This document shows, in pieces, positions 7,251-16,791 of a stretch of 64,000 bases of DNA; the stretch's first letter is position 1, and each line of letters starts with the position of its first letter. A program made the translations under genes and the position numbers. Source of the DNA: Humibacillus xanthopallidus. Its GTDB lineage: Bacteria; Actinomycetota; Actinomycetes; Actinomycetales; Dermatophilaceae. The stretch is from NCBI RefSeq assembly GCF_006717145.1, contig NZ_VFQF01000003.1, forward strand, positions 992,001 to 1,056,000. Reading direction: 5' to 3'. The notes beneath the pieces were generated by a model. It was not told where the DNA came from. It did not search any database and worked only from the letters and a program-made list of their open reading frames with translations.

Positions 7251-8846
7251 ATGCACTCACGCACCCGCTTCGTGTCCGCCGGGGCCGCCATCGCGGCTGC
7301 CGCACTGCTCGCCGCGGGGCTCGCGCCCCAGGCCACGGCAGCGCCGACCGGCAACGACACGAGTGAGATCGCGCTGACGAAGGGATTCCGCAAGGCGGTC
7401 ACCACCGCCGGGATCAACGAACACCTCAAGGCCTTCGAGGCCATCGCCGCCGGGGGCAACCGCGTCTCCGGCACGCCGAAGTTCGACGCTTCGGTGGCCT
7501 ATGTGAAGAGCAAGGCAGAAGCCGCCGGTCTGAATGTCACGGTCCAGCCCTTCGACTTCCCGTACAACGCCGACGTGGCGCCCGCCGTGCTCCAGCGCAT
7601 CTCACCGAACCCCGCGACCTTCGTCGACGGTGTGGACTTCGCGTCGATGACCTACAGCGGCAACGGTGACGTCACCGGCCTGCTCTATGCCGTGAACCTC
7701 TCGGTCCCGCCGCCGGCCGTCCCAGGCTCGACCACCTCGGGGTGCAACGCTGCGGACTTCGCCGGCTTCCCCGCCGGCGCGATCGCACTGATCCAGCGCG
7801 GCACCTGCGACTTCCGCGTCAAGGCGCTCAACGCCCAGGGCGCCGGCGCGATCGGCGTGGTCATCATGAACGAGGGCCAGCCGGGTCGCACCGCCGCGCT
7901 CAGCGGCACCCTCAGCAGCCCGGGCGTCACGATTCCCGTCGTCGGCGCCAGCTTCGCCGTCGGTGACTCGCTGCGTGGTGGCGTGACGAACGGCTCGATC
8001 AACGCGACGGTGCGCCTCAAGGTCGAGCGGGTCAACGAGACGCGCACGACGTACAACGTCATCGCGGAGACGCCCGGCGGCGACCCGAACAACGTCGTCG
8101 TCGTCGGTGCCCACCTCGACAGCGTTCCCCGCGGGCCCGGCATCAACGACAACGGCAGCGGGTCGGCGACGATCCTCGAGGTCGCCGAGACCTTCGCCGC
8201 GCAGGAGCGCACCCCGAAGAGCAAGGTCCGCTTCGCCTGGTGGGGCGCCGAGGAGTTCGGCCTGCTCGGCTCGAACCACTACGTCGCCTCGCTGACGCCG
8301 GCGCAGCTCGACACGATCGCGCTCAACCTCAACTTCGACATGATCGGCTCGCCGAACTACGTCCGCTTCGTCTACGACGGCGACAACTCCGCCTTCCCGG
8401 TCGGTCCGGGTGCGGCTGTCGGTCCGGCGGGATCCGGAGCCATCGAGGACGCCTTCCACCGCTACTTCGCCGCCGTCGGGCTCGCCAGCTCGGAGACGCC
8501 GTTCAGCGGCCGGTCCGACTACGGGCCCTTCATCGCCAAGGGCATCCCCGCCGGTGGCCTCTTCACCGGCGCCGAGGGCACGAAGACCGAAGCCGAGGCC
8601 AAGGTCTACGGCGGCACCGCAGGGCAGTCCTACGACGCCTGCTACCACCTCTTCTGCGACGCCTTCACGAACGTCAACCAGACGGGGCTCGACGAGATGA
8701 GCGACGCCGTCGCGCACGCCGTGCTGACCTACAGCCGTCGTGACTTCGTCAAGGCCCCGCTGCTCGACCCGGCGAAGGTGATGGCCGGTGTCGCCGCGGG
8801 CGGCGAGGGTGGCGGCCTGCACGAGGACCACGCGGACGCCAGCTGA
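7251..8846 (+). CDS. Secreted M28-family zinc aminopeptidase with PA domain
   Basis: This 531-residue secreted enzyme resembles Streptomyces griseus aminopeptidase and mycobacterial LpqL and would remove N-terminal residues from peptides outside the cell. A Sec signal peptide (MHSRTRFVSAGAAIAAAALL, cleavage near ATAA-PT) precedes a helical pro-region. A PA insert follows at about residues 140-240 (SGCNAADFAGFPAGAIALI) and then the M28 core. The two-zinc ligands are visible in VVGAHLDSVPRGPGINDNGSG (outlined), GAEEFG, NFDMIG and YHLFCDAFTN. ATG 7251 is chosen over an in-frame ATG at 7218 because GGGAG precedes it and it starts the signal peptide directly. A strong hairpin follows the stop. Confidence 0.87.
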   Translation: MHSRTRFVSAGAAIAAAALLAAGLAPQATAAPTGNDTSEIALTKGFRKAVTTAGINEHLKAFEAIAAGGNRVSGTPKFDASVAYVKSKAEAAGLNVTVQPFDFPYNADVAPAVLQRISPNPATFVDGVDFASMTYSGNGDVTGLLYAVNLSVPPPAVPGSTTSGCNAADFAGFPAGAIALIQRGTCDFRVKALNAQGAGAIGVVIMNEGQPGRTAALSGTLSSPGVTIPVVGASFAVGDSLRGGVTNGSINATVRLKVERVNETRTTYNVIAETPGGDPNNVVVVGAHLDSVPRGPGINDNGSGSATILEVAETFAAQERTPKSKVRFAWWGAEEFGLLGSNHYVASLTPAQLDTIALNLNFDMIGSPNYVRFVYDGDNSAFPVGPGAAVGPAGSGAIEDAFHRYFAAVGLASSETPFSGRSDYGPFIAKGIPAGGLFTGAEGTKTEAEAKVYGGTAGQSYDACYHLFCDAFTNVNQTGLDEMSDAVAHAVLTYSRRDFVKAPLLDPAKVMAGVAAGGEGGGLHEDHADAS

Positions 8847-8876
8847 CGCTGCCCCACGAGCCAGCTCTGCCGTATG

Positions 8877-8914
8877 CCGCCGGGTCACGTCGCATCGTCG
8901 ACGTGACCCGGCGG
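8877..8914 (+). terminator. 16-bp-stem hairpin after the aminopeptidase
   Basis: CCGCCGGGTCACGTCG and its exact complement are separated by six bases. The stem is bounded on both sides by the octamer GTATGCCG discussed in the findings, as though the hairpin and the motif evolved together. It probably terminates the M28 gene. Confidence 0.75.
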
Positions 8915-9006
8915 TATGCCGTCCGCGACCCGCCGTCGTCGTCATGACCACAGGGGTGGGCGGGGTGCAGGTCGGCCTCTGCGAGAGTGGGCCGGTGAGG
9001 GACTGG

Positions 9007-9471
9007 ATGATCCGCCGGGCCACGCCCGCTGATGCTGGCGCCGTCGTCGAGCTCCGGGCGCTGATGTTCGCCTCGATGGGCGTGCCCGGCGTGGACGAGC
9101 CGCAGTGGCGGCAGGCCGCTCACGCGTGGCTCGAGCGCGAGCTCGGCGGACGGCATACGTGCGTGGCGCTCGCCGTCGGGCCGGACGACCGGGCGGTCGC
9201 GTCAGCGATGGCCGCGCTGCGCTTCGAGACGCCCTCGCCCGTCAACCCCAACGGCGTGTGGGGCCTGGTCAACAACGTCGCGACCCGGCCCGCGGCGCGG
9301 CGTCAGGGGCTCGCGCGCGCCTGTGTCGTGGAGGTGCTGGGCTGGCTGCGGGAGGAGACCGAGGCGCACGTGGTCGAGCTCTTCGCCACGGGCGAGGGCT
9401 CCGGGCTCTACGAGCAGCTCGGGTTCACGCGCACCGCGTGGCCAGCGATGCGCCTGCGACTCGACCGGTGA
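9007..9471 (+). CDS. GNAT-family N-acetyltransferase
   Basis: This roughly 154-residue GCN5-type acetyltransferase would move an acetyl group from acetyl-CoA to an amine. It opens with IRRATPADAGAVVELR, typical of the GNAT first strand and helix. The CoA-binding motif A is visible as VNNVATRPAARRQGLARACV, followed by a WLREE helix and the terminal strand with GLYEQLGFTRT. ATG 9007 is used because it starts the domain exactly; GTG 8995 in frame would add four residues. The gene stands alone between two hairpins and nothing nearby hints at the substrate. Confidence 0.82.
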   Translation: MIRRATPADAGAVVELRALMFASMGVPGVDEPQWRQAAHAWLERELGGRHTCVALAVGPDDRAVASAMAALRFETPSPVNPNGVWGLVNNVATRPAARRQGLARACVVEVLGWLREETEAHVVELFATGEGSGLYEQLGFTRTAWPAMRLRLDR

Positions 9472-9480
9472 CATGACGAA

Positions 9481-9508
9481 CGGGCACCCCTGAGGTCAGG
9501 GGTGCCCG
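9481..9508. terminator. Bidirectional terminator hairpin
   Basis: CGGGCACCCCTGA and its exact complement leave a 2-base centre. It sits between the convergent GNAT gene and the secreted repeat protein and can serve both strands. Confidence 0.85.
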
Positions 9509-9530
9509 CTCGGCAGGTGCGACGACGGCG

Positions 9531-10892
9531 TCAGTGCAGCGGCGCGACCTGGGCGGTCGACGCCTTGGGAGCGGCGGTCGAACCGGAGAAGGCCGTCGGC
9601 GCGGTCGCCAGGTTCGGCGAGAGGTCGAAGCGGCCCGCGACGTCGACGATGACGTTCGTCGTGCCGGAGTTGTTGTAGATGTTGAACTTGTTGACGTCGT
9701 TGATCCCGACCATCGCCATGTTGGCCACCGTCTGGCCCGCAGCGGGGTTGAGGTTGCTCGACGACGAGCGGGTGATGCCCGTCTCCCACAGCGTGAGGTA
9801 GGTGGCCACGGTCGGGCCGACTGCGGTCGCGTTGGTCACGAGTGCGATGGTGCTGGCGTTGGCGACGGTGCTCGGAGCCGTGACGGTGCGCGTCGTGGCA
9901 GGGCCGAGCTTCGTCGTGCCGACACTGGTGCGGGTGTCGACGATGCGCTTCGGTGAGCCGGCGCTGCGGAAGCGCAGGCCGTCGCCCTTCGCGTAGACGC
10001 CGACGACGTCGACGACGACATCGACGGTGCCGTTGCTCGAGTTGCCGACGGCGAAGTCGATGAGCGGCGTGCCGTCGGTGTCCAGCCGGTGCGTGACGGG
10101 GACGAGCACCATGTTCGAGGTCGTGGCGCCCGCAGCGAAGTTGAGGTTGGAGGTGTTGGGGATCGCGTTCTCGTCGCCGTTCCAGGCGTTGAGGAAGCCC
10201 GCCGTGGCCGGGCGCACGGCCGTGACGTTGACCGCGAGCGCGGCGATGTCGGCCGTGTCGGCCCCGTAGTCGATCGACTGGACGGTGTAGGTGTGCGCTG
10301 CGAGAGCCGGGCCCTCGGCCGCCTTGCGCGTGTCGAGCACGCGCCACGGGTCGTCGGGGAAGTAGTCGACGGCGCCGGCCGGCGCCGTCGTCGTCGAGCC
10401 GACGTAGTAGCCCTGCACGTCGGCGATGACGTGCGTCTGGCCGACTGCGTTGCGGATGCTGACGTAGCCGTCGCTGCTCACCGGGACGGTGACGAGGTTC
10501 GCGCGGGTGTCACCGGCGACGAAGTTGAGGCTCGACGCGTTGGGCACGGCAGCGCCCTTCGGGTACGCGACGATGTTGCCCGCCTGCGTCGGGCCGGTGA
10601 CCGTGAGGTTGAGCACGACGGCGAGCACGCCCGACGAGGGCACTCCTCCGCGGCCGTTGACCTTGAGGTTATAGATCTCCTTCGCGTTGAGCTTGCGCCC
10701 CAACGAGGCGCCCCGCGTGTCGAGCAGGCGGGTCGGCTTGAGCGAGACGAACGTGCCGTCCGCGACGCCGGTCGTGGCGGCCGGGGCCGCAGGTGCAGCC
10801 GCCGGCGCGGCCGAGGCCGTGAGGGCGCCGCCGACGCCGGCCGAGGTGAGGACAAGGGCTGCAGACAGCCCCGTGATGACAGACCGCCGCAC
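9531..10892 (-). CDS. Secreted protein with three repeated beta-rich domains
   Basis: This 453-residue exported protein has a signal peptide (VRRSVITGLSAALVLTSAG, cleavage near ASA-AP) and an Ala/Pro linker. Three copies of a ~120-residue domain follow, each starting with a LLDTR/VLDTR/IVDTR strand and ending with VIADVQGYY, VVVDVVGVY or VIVDVAGRF. Between these are lines like NASSLNFVAGDTRANLVTVP and NTSNLNFAAGATTSNMVLVP. Such repeats occur in many actinobacterial surface proteins, often attached to peptidoglycan-active enzymes, but here no enzyme domain is seen. A role at the cell surface is inferred. GTG 10892 follows a GGGGGACC ribosome-binding stretch. Confidence 0.75.
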   Translation of the reverse strand: MRRSVITGLSAALVLTSAGVGGALTASAAPAAAPAAPAATTGVADGTFVSLKPTRLLDTRGASLGRKLNAKEIYNLKVNGRGGVPSSGVLAVVLNLTVTGPTQAGNIVAYPKGAAVPNASSLNFVAGDTRANLVTVPVSSDGYVSIRNAVGQTHVIADVQGYYVGSTTTAPAGAVDYFPDDPWRVLDTRKAAEGPALAAHTYTVQSIDYGADTADIAALAVNVTAVRPATAGFLNAWNGDENAIPNTSNLNFAAGATTSNMVLVPVTHRLDTDGTPLIDFAVGNSSNGTVDVVVDVVGVYAKGDGLRFRSAGSPKRIVDTRTSVGTTKLGPATTRTVTAPSTVANASTIALVTNATAVGPTVATYLTLWETGITRSSSSNLNPAAGQTVANMAMVGINDVNKFNIYNNSGTTNVIVDVAGRFDLSPNLATAPTAFSGSTAAPKASTAQVAPLH

Positions 10893-11005
10893 GGCAGGTC
10901 CCCCTGTTCATGACAAAAGCTGCCCCCTTGGCAGCATGCCTGCGGAAGGTATCACCCGATTTGCCCGGGGAGACGGTTGGTCGCCGTTCCGTGACCAAGT
11001 CGACC

Positions 11006-13429
11006 TCAGTCGGGCAGGTGGTGGGCCGCCTTGACCGCCGACGACGTGCGGTAGACGAGCTCGACGAGCGCCGCGCCGACGGCCCCGACTGCGAGCGACT
11101 GCCAGACGAGGGGCGCGGGCGCGTCGAAGTTGAAGAAGGTGCGGGCGAAAGGCACGGTGAAGGCGAGCACGGCGAGGCCGATCATCGAGCCGACGAGGAC
11201 GACCTTCCACGGTCGGAACGGCCGGGCGAGCACGATGAGGATCCAGAAGAAGACGACGAGCAGGGTGATGGTGGCCCCGGTGCCGGGCTGCCAGCACGCG
11301 ACGTCGCTGACCGTCTTGGCCCCCGCCTCGACGGCGCACCGCGAGACGAACTCGTCCTTGGGCACGCCGTAGCTGCTCCCGGCGAGCAGGTAGGAGGCGA
11401 TGACGGCGAGGCCGGCGATGGCACCGGCCGGCACGGCGAAGCGCAGGATGCGCCCGAGGAAGCCCGGGAGGTATCGCCGCCGGTTGGGCCCGAGCGCGAG
11501 GAAGAAGGCCGGGATGCCGATCGTCACGGCCGACACGAGGGTCAGGTGCCGCGGCAGGAACGGGAAGGGGACGGTCAGCACGGCGGCCGCGAGGATCGCG
11601 ACGAGGCTCATCGCGTTCTTGGCGAGGAAGAGGTTCGCGACCCGCTCGACGTTGCCGATGACCCGACGGCCCTCGGCGAGCACGTCGGGCAGGTGCGAGA
11701 ACCGTCCGTCGAGCAGGACCAGCTCGGCGACGGCCTTGGTCGCCTGCGCGCCGTTGCCCATGGCGACACCGATGTCGGCGTCCTTGAGGGCGAGCGCGTC
11801 GTTGACGCCGTCGCCCGTCATGGCCACGACGTGCCCGTCGGCCTGCAGGGCGTGGACGAAGGCGCGCTTCTGCTCCGGCGTCACCCGCCCGAAGACCGTC
11901 GTGCGGCCCAGGACCTCGCGCAGCGCGTCCTGGTCGTCGGGGAGCGTGCGGGCGTCGACCGGCTCGCCCACCTCGAGGCCGACGGCCCGGGCGACGGCGG
12001 CGACGGTGACGGGGTTGTCGCCGGAGATGACCTTGACCTGCACCCCCTGCTCGCGGAAGAAGTCGAGGGTGGTGCGGGCATCGGGCCGCACCTGCTCCGT
12101 GAGGGTGACGAGGGCACACGGGGTGAGGTCGGCGGGCAGCACAGCCTCGGTGAGGTGCTCGGCGCTGCGGGCGAGCAGCACGACGCGCCGCCCCGAGTCG
12201 GCCAGGCGCTCGACCTCGTCGCGGATCGGCCCGGGCCCGTCGAGCAGCACCTCGGGCGCGCCCAGCAGCCAGGTCTCGTGACCGTCGAAGCAGGCTGCGC
12301 TCCACTTGCGTGCGGAGTTGAACGGGATGGTCTGCGTGCGGCTCCAGCCGGGCGACTCGACGGCCGCAGCGACCGCAGTGAGCGTGCCGTTGGCGTTGGG
12401 GTCGTCGGCGAGCGCGCCCAGCCCACAACGGATCTCGTCCTCGTCGTGGCCGTCGAGCGCGGTGACGCCCTCGAAGGCGATCTCGCCCACGGTCAGCGTG
12501 CCGGTCTTGTCGATGCAGACGACGTCGACGCGCGCGAGGCCCTCGACGGCCGGCAGCTGCTGCACGAGGACGTTGCGCCGGGTGAGCTGCACGGCTGAGA
12601 GGAGGAAGGCGACCGAGGTCAGCAGGACGAGCCCCTCCGGCACGAGGCCGACGACGCCCGCCGCCGAGCGGATGACGACCTGCTGCCAGCCCTGCTCGCC
12701 GACGGTGTTCCACTGCGACCAGATGGTGATGGGCAGGGCGGCGGCGATGACCCAGGTGATGTACTTCAGCAGCGTGTTGATCGAGTCCTGGATCTCCGAC
12801 CGCGTGCGGGTGAACTTGCGCGCGTCGGCCGCGATCCGGTTGACGTAGGCCTGCGCCCCCACCTGGCTCGCGTGGTAGCGACCGGAGCCGGCAACGACGC
12901 TCGTGCCCGACATGATCGCGTCGCCCTCGCCATGGGCCACCGGGTCGGACTCGCCGGTGAGGTTGGCCTCGTTGAGCTCGAGCCCGGCGCTCGTCAGCAG
13001 GGTGCCGTCGGCCGGCACCTCGTCGCCGGTGCGCAGCTCGATGAGGTCGTCCTTGACGACGTCGGTCGTCGGCACGACCGTCACCTCGCCGTCGCGCACC
13101 ACTCGGGTCGTCGGCGCGTTGAGCAGCGCGAGACGGTCGAGCTTTCGCTTGGCGAGGTACTCCTGCACGATGCCGATCGCCGAGTTGACGACGAGGATGA
13201 TCCCGAAGAGCCCGTCGGCGAACGAGCCCGTGATCATGACGAGGACGAACAGCGCCCCGAGGATCGCGTTGAAGCGGGTCAGCACGTTGGCCCGCACAAT
13301 CTCGCCGATCGAGCGCGACGTGCGCTCCGACAGCCGGTTGACCTCGCCGCGGGCGACCCGCTCGGCCACCTCGGCGTGCGTCAGACCCTGCGGTCTCGTC
13401 AGTGTGGTCTTCTCCCCGGGCGAGCTCAC
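11006..13429 (-). CDS. P-type cation ATPase, CtpE-like (likely Ca2+)
   Basis: This 807-residue P-type ATPase moves cations across the cytoplasmic membrane using ATP. The actuator motif LTGESDPV, phosphorylation site CIDKTGTLT (Asp307) and hinge MTGDGVNDALALKDADIGVA are all intact. Helix 4 carries VGLVPEGL, the PEGL signature of CtpE-type ATPases, which in mycobacteria take up calcium. There is no N-terminal CxxC heavy-metal domain. GTG 13429 is chosen because the residues after it (SSPGEKTTLTRPQGLTHAEV) begin the family homology; the upstream open frame is Arg/Pro-rich non-homologous sequence. The gene is divergent from the malic enzyme. The substrate comes from family similarity. Confidence 0.88.
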   Translation of the reverse strand: MSSPGEKTTLTRPQGLTHAEVAERVARGEVNRLSERTSRSIGEIVRANVLTRFNAILGALFVLVMITGSFADGLFGIILVVNSAIGIVQEYLAKRKLDRLALLNAPTTRVVRDGEVTVVPTTDVVKDDLIELRTGDEVPADGTLLTSAGLELNEANLTGESDPVAHGEGDAIMSGTSVVAGSGRYHASQVGAQAYVNRIAADARKFTRTRSEIQDSINTLLKYITWVIAAALPITIWSQWNTVGEQGWQQVVIRSAAGVVGLVPEGLVLLTSVAFLLSAVQLTRRNVLVQQLPAVEGLARVDVVCIDKTGTLTVGEIAFEGVTALDGHDEDEIRCGLGALADDPNANGTLTAVAAAVESPGWSRTQTIPFNSARKWSAACFDGHETWLLGAPEVLLDGPGPIRDEVERLADSGRRVVLLARSAEHLTEAVLPADLTPCALVTLTEQVRPDARTTLDFFREQGVQVKVISGDNPVTVAAVARAVGLEVGEPVDARTLPDDQDALREVLGRTTVFGRVTPEQKRAFVHALQADGHVVAMTGDGVNDALALKDADIGVAMGNGAQATKAVAELVLLDGRFSHLPDVLAEGRRVIGNVERVANLFLAKNAMSLVAILAAAVLTVPFPFLPRHLTLVSAVTIGIPAFFLALGPNRRRYLPGFLGRILRFAVPAGAIAGLAVIASYLLAGSSYGVPKDEFVSRCAVEAGAKTVSDVACWQPGTGATITLLVVFFWILIVLARPFRPWKVVLVGSMIGLAVLAFTVPFARTFFNFDAPAPLVWQSLAVGAVGAALVELVYRTSSAVKAAHHLPD

Positions 13430-13637
13430 CGCCCCATTGTCGTATGCCGCCCGCCGGATTCCCGGGACTTCGCGTGGTCGCCGTGCCGGCCGGACGGCAT
13501 ACCCGCGTGGTCGGGGGTGGCCTGTCGGAGCGCGGGCACGGGGTGTCGGGGCGCGCATTGTGGCGGCTCCGGCTTGTTACTGATCGGTCTTCGGGACGAG
13601 GTCGGGGGTCATTCTCGGATCGTGGGACGATTGCGCC

Positions 13638-15077
13638 GTGACTGAGTCGATCCAGAGAGCCCGTGCCACCACTGCGTCCTACTCGATCACGATGCGGATC
13701 CACGCGGGCACCGACCCAGCGGTGATCGGCGCGCTCGCGGTCAAGGTCGCGGAGAGCGGCGGCATCACGACCGCGCTCGACATCGTCGACTCGCACCCCG
13801 ACCGCCTCGTCATCGACCTCACCTGCTCGGCGAGCAACGCCGAGCACTCGACGGAGGTCGTCGACGCCGTCGAGACGCTCGAGGGCGTGCGTGTGCACAA
13901 GGTGTCGGACCGCGTCTTCCTCATGCACCTCGGCGGCAAGATCTCCGTCGAGTCCAAGGTCAACCTGCGCAACCGCCAGGACCTCGCGATGGCCTACACG
14001 CCCGGCGTCGGCCGCGTGAGCCAGGCGCTCTTCGAGCACCCCGAGGACGTCTCGAAGCTGACGATCAAGGGCAACTCCGTCGCCGTCGTCACCGACGGCT
14101 CGGCCGTGCTCGGCCTCGGCAACATCGGGCCGATGGCCGCGCTGCCCGTCATGGAGGGCAAGGCCGCGCTCTTCAAGCGTTTCGCCGACATCGACGCGTG
14201 GCCGATCTGCATCGACACGACCGACGTCGACGAGATCGTGCGCACGGTCGAGCTCATCGCCCCCGGCTTCGGCGGCATCAACCTCGAGGACATCGCGGCC
14301 CCGCGCTGCTTCGAGGTCGAGGCCAAGCTGCGCGAGCGGCTCTCGATCCCCGTCTTCCACGACGACCAGCACGGCACCGCCATCGTCGTGCTCGCCGCGC
14401 TGAAGAACGCGCTGCGCTGCACCGACAAGACGCTCGCCGAGGCGAGGATCATCGTCTCGGGTGGCGGCGCCGCGGGCTCCGCGATCGTGCAGCTGCTGCT
14501 GGCTGCCGGCGCCGTCGACGTCACCGTCTCCGACCGTCCGGGCCTGCTCAACAAGGCCGACGAGTCGCTCACCCCGGCGTGGCGCGAGCTGGCGGAGAAG
14601 ACCAACCCGCGCGGCCTCACCGGCACCCTGCGCGACGGGCTCCAGGGCGCCGACGTCTTCATCGGCGTCAGCGCGCCGCGCATCCTCCAGCCGGAGTGGA
14701 TCGAGGAGATGGCCGAGAAGCGAATCGTCTTCGCGCTCGCCAACCCCGACCCCGAGGTCGACATCTACGAGGCGACGCAGCGGGCGACGGTCGTGGCCTC
14801 GGGCCGCAGCGACTACCCCAACCAGATCAACAACGTGCTCGCCTTCCCGGGCGTCTTCCGCGGACTGCTCGACGCGCGCGCCACCGACGTGACGACCGAG
14901 ATGCTCATCAAGGCCGCCGACGCCATCGCCTCGGTCGTCACCGACGAGCAGCTCAACCCGAACTACATCATCCCGAGCGTCTTCCAGCCCGACATGAGCA
15001 AGACCGTCGCCAAGGCGATCGTCGACTGCGTGCCCAAGGCCCCGAAGCCGTCGATCCCGATGATCGGTGCGAACTGA
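13638..15077 (+). CDS. NAD(P)-dependent malic enzyme with N-terminal ACT domain
   Basis: This 479-residue enzyme oxidatively decarboxylates malate to pyruvate. An ACT domain at about residues 15-90 ([20 protein letters not shown]) probably binds an amino-acid or other effector. The catalytic part has [43 protein letters not shown] for the metal site, and the dinucleotide fold [17 protein letters not shown]. It ends with [20 protein letters not shown], typical of the short bacterial malic enzymes without a phosphotransacetylase domain. GTG 13638 is the start. The MFS gene downstream begins 25 bases after the stop and may export or import an organic acid, though that is a guess from position. 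Confidence 0.92.
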   Translation: MTESIQRARATTASYSITMRIHAGTDPAVIGALAVKVAESGGITTALDIVDSHPDRLVIDLTCSASNAEHSTEVVDAVETLEGVRVHKVSDRVFLMHLGGKISVESKVNLRNRQDLAMAYTPGVGRVSQALFEHPEDVSKLTIKGNSVAVVTDGSAVLGLGNIGPMAALPVMEGKAALFKRFADIDAWPICIDTTDVDEIVRTVELIAPGFGGINLEDIAAPRCFEVEAKLRERLSIPVFHDDQHGTAIVVLAALKNALRCTDKTLAEARIIVSGGGAAGSAIVQLLLAAGAVDVTVSDRPGLLNKADESLTPAWRELAEKTNPRGLTGTLRDGLQGADVFIGVSAPRILQPEWIEEMAEKRIVFALANPDPEVDIYEATQRATVVASGRSDYPNQINNVLAFPGVFRGLLDARATDVTTEMLIKAADAIASVVTDEQLNPNYIIPSVFQPDMSKTVAKAIVDCVPKAPKPSIPMIGAN

Positions 15078-15102
15078 GCCCTCGCGTGACCGACGTGAAC
15101 GA

Positions 15103-16536
15103 GTGAGCGACGCCGACCGGATGGCCGGGCCCGAGCCGGCGCCCGAGGCGGTGAGCGGACCCGAAGCGGTGACCGGACCGGAGGCGGTGCCCGGCCCCGA
15201 GGCGGTGAGCCGCGCCGGCACTCCGAGGTTGCGCTACCCGCTGGACGGGCGCCGGGCCTGGGCGGTGTGGGGCGCGGCCATCTCGGTCTACGTCCTCGCC
15301 GTCTTCCACCGCACCTCGCTCGGCGTCGCGGGCATCGAGGCCGCCGAGCGCTTCGGCATCACCTCGGCGCAGCTGTCGACCTTCACCATCCTGCAGGTCC
15401 TCGTCTATGCGCTCATGCAGCTGCCCGTGGGGGCGCTGCTCGACCGCTACGGCTCGAAGCGGATGCTCGCGGTCGGGCTCACCCTCCTGACGGTGGCGCA
15501 GCTGTCCTTCGCCTTCGTCGACTCCTACGCCCTCGCTCTCCTGTGCCGGGTTCTGCTCGGCATGGGCGACGCGATGATCTTCATCTCGGTGCTGCGGCTC
15601 GCGGCGCTGTGGTTCTCCCCGCGGCGCACACCGCTCGTCACGCAGTTCACCGGGCTGCTCGGTCAGCTGGGGGCGCTCGCCGCCGCCGGCCCCCTCGCGG
15701 CGGCGCTGCACACCTTCGGCTGGACCCCGTCGTATGCCGTCGCCGCCTCCTTCGGCGTCGTGACGGGCATCGCCCTCGTCCTGCTCGTCAAGGACAGCCC
15801 GTGGGTCGACCAGCACCGCGACGAGATGCGGCTGCGGGCGCTCGGGCGCACCCTGCGGGCCGCCTGGCTCGTGCCCGGCACCCGGCTCGGGCTGTGGTCC
15901 CACTTCACGTCCCAGTTCTCGGCCAACATGTTCACGATGCTGTGGGGCTTCCCCTTCCTCATCTCGGGGCAGGGCCTGACGTCGGGCCAGGCGAGTCTCG
16001 TGCTCTCGCTCATGGTCGTCACGGCGATCGTGTCGAGCCCGGTCATCGGCACGCTGACGGCGCGCTACCCGTTCTCGCGCAGCACGCTGGTGCTCGTCAT
16101 CGTCGGAGCCGCCATCGCGGCGTGGACGGTGGTGCTGCTCTGGCCCGGGCGGGCCCCGATGTGGCTGCTCGTCGTCCTCGTCGTGCTCATCGCGATCGGT
16201 GGCCCGGGATCGATGATCGGCTTCGACGTCGCGCGCACGTTCAACCCGCCGACGCGAATCGGCAGCGCCTCCGGCATCGTCAACACCGGCGGTTTCCTCG
16301 CGACGCTCGCCGCCGTTGCACTCGTCGGCGTCGTGCTCGACCGTGTCGCGCCGGCCGGCCCCTCGACGTGGGACGTCGACGCCTTCCGGCTCGCGATGAC
16401 GGTGCAGTACCCCGTGTGGGCGCTCGGCATCGTGCAGATCCTGCGGTGGCGTCACAAGGCCAGGCGCGCTGCGCTCGAGGCCGACCCGGAGGCGTATGCC
16501 GCGATGCGCGCCGGCCGCTCCGTCACCTTCCACTAA
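15103..16536 (+). CDS. MFS transporter with acidic repeat N-terminus
   Basis: This protein of about 477 residues has twelve predicted membrane helices and the MFS motif A between helices 2 and 3 (LLDRYGSKRML). Before helix 1 is a low-complexity segment with four tandem GPEAV-type units, from a short DNA tandem repeat at about 15145-15210 that probably varies in copy number between strains. Helix 1 contains AVWGAAISVYVLAVFHRTSLG. GTG 15103 is chosen as the start; GTG 15067 and ATG 15121 are also in frame. It follows the malic enzyme closely and ends convergently with another MFS gene across a repeat array. The substrate is not identifiable. Confidence 0.82.
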   Translation: MSDADRMAGPEPAPEAVSGPEAVTGPEAVPGPEAVSRAGTPRLRYPLDGRRAWAVWGAAISVYVLAVFHRTSLGVAGIEAAERFGITSAQLSTFTILQVLVYALMQLPVGALLDRYGSKRMLAVGLTLLTVAQLSFAFVDSYALALLCRVLLGMGDAMIFISVLRLAALWFSPRRTPLVTQFTGLLGQLGALAAAGPLAAALHTFGWTPSYAVAASFGVVTGIALVLLVKDSPWVDQHRDEMRLRALGRTLRAAWLVPGTRLGLWSHFTSQFSANMFTMLWGFPFLISGQGLTSGQASLVLSLMVVTAIVSSPVIGTLTARYPFSRSTLVLVIVGAAIAAWTVVLLWPGRAPMWLLVVLVVLIAIGGPGSMIGFDVARTFNPPTRIGSASGIVNTGGFLATLAAVALVGVVLDRVAPAGPSTWDVDAFRLAMTVQYPVWALGIVQILRWRHKARRAALEADPEAYAAMRAGRSVTFH

Positions 16537-16571
16537 AGACACCCGGCCCCCACCCCCACCCCACCTCTCAA

Positions 16572-16755
16572 GTCGAGTGGCCACACTTGGTCGCTCCTCA
16601 CCCGTCGAGTGGCCACTCCTGGTCGCCCGCATCCAGTCGAGTGGCCACTCCTGGTCGCCCGCATCCAGTCGAGTGGCCACTTCTGGTCGCCCGCATCGAG
16701 TCGAGTGGCCACTCCTGGTCGGGCCTGACGCGTCGAGTGGCCACTTTTGGTCGGG
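16572..16755. repeat. 32-bp-period tandem array (family R1), six forward units
   Basis: Six units beginning GTCGAGTGGCCA start at 16572, 16604, 16636, 16668, 16700 and 16732, an exact 32-bp period. Each has a conserved core of about 23 bases (GTCGAGTGGCCACTCCTGG then TCG) and a variable 8-9 base joint. The array lies in the 612-base space between two convergent MFS genes. Because 32 is not a multiple of 3, it cannot encode a repeated peptide. Related arrays lie at 44739-45039 and 61741-61875. Confidence 0.93.
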
Positions 16756-16791
16756 CGGCTGCCCCCGGCGCGGAGGCCGGATCGCCTGGCC

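Noticed and set aside
10908-15221. A 1437-codon open frame on the minus strand.
   Set aside because: It runs antisense to the malic enzyme and in a wrong frame of the P-type ATPase. Its composition is Arg/Gly/Asp-rich without domains, a typical shadow of GC-rich coding DNA.
16572-16755. Repeat peptides (HSWSP, SSGHSWSP) from frames across the R1 array.
   Set aside because: A 32-base period changes frame at each unit, so a repeated peptide is not maintained. No start or ribosome site suits.
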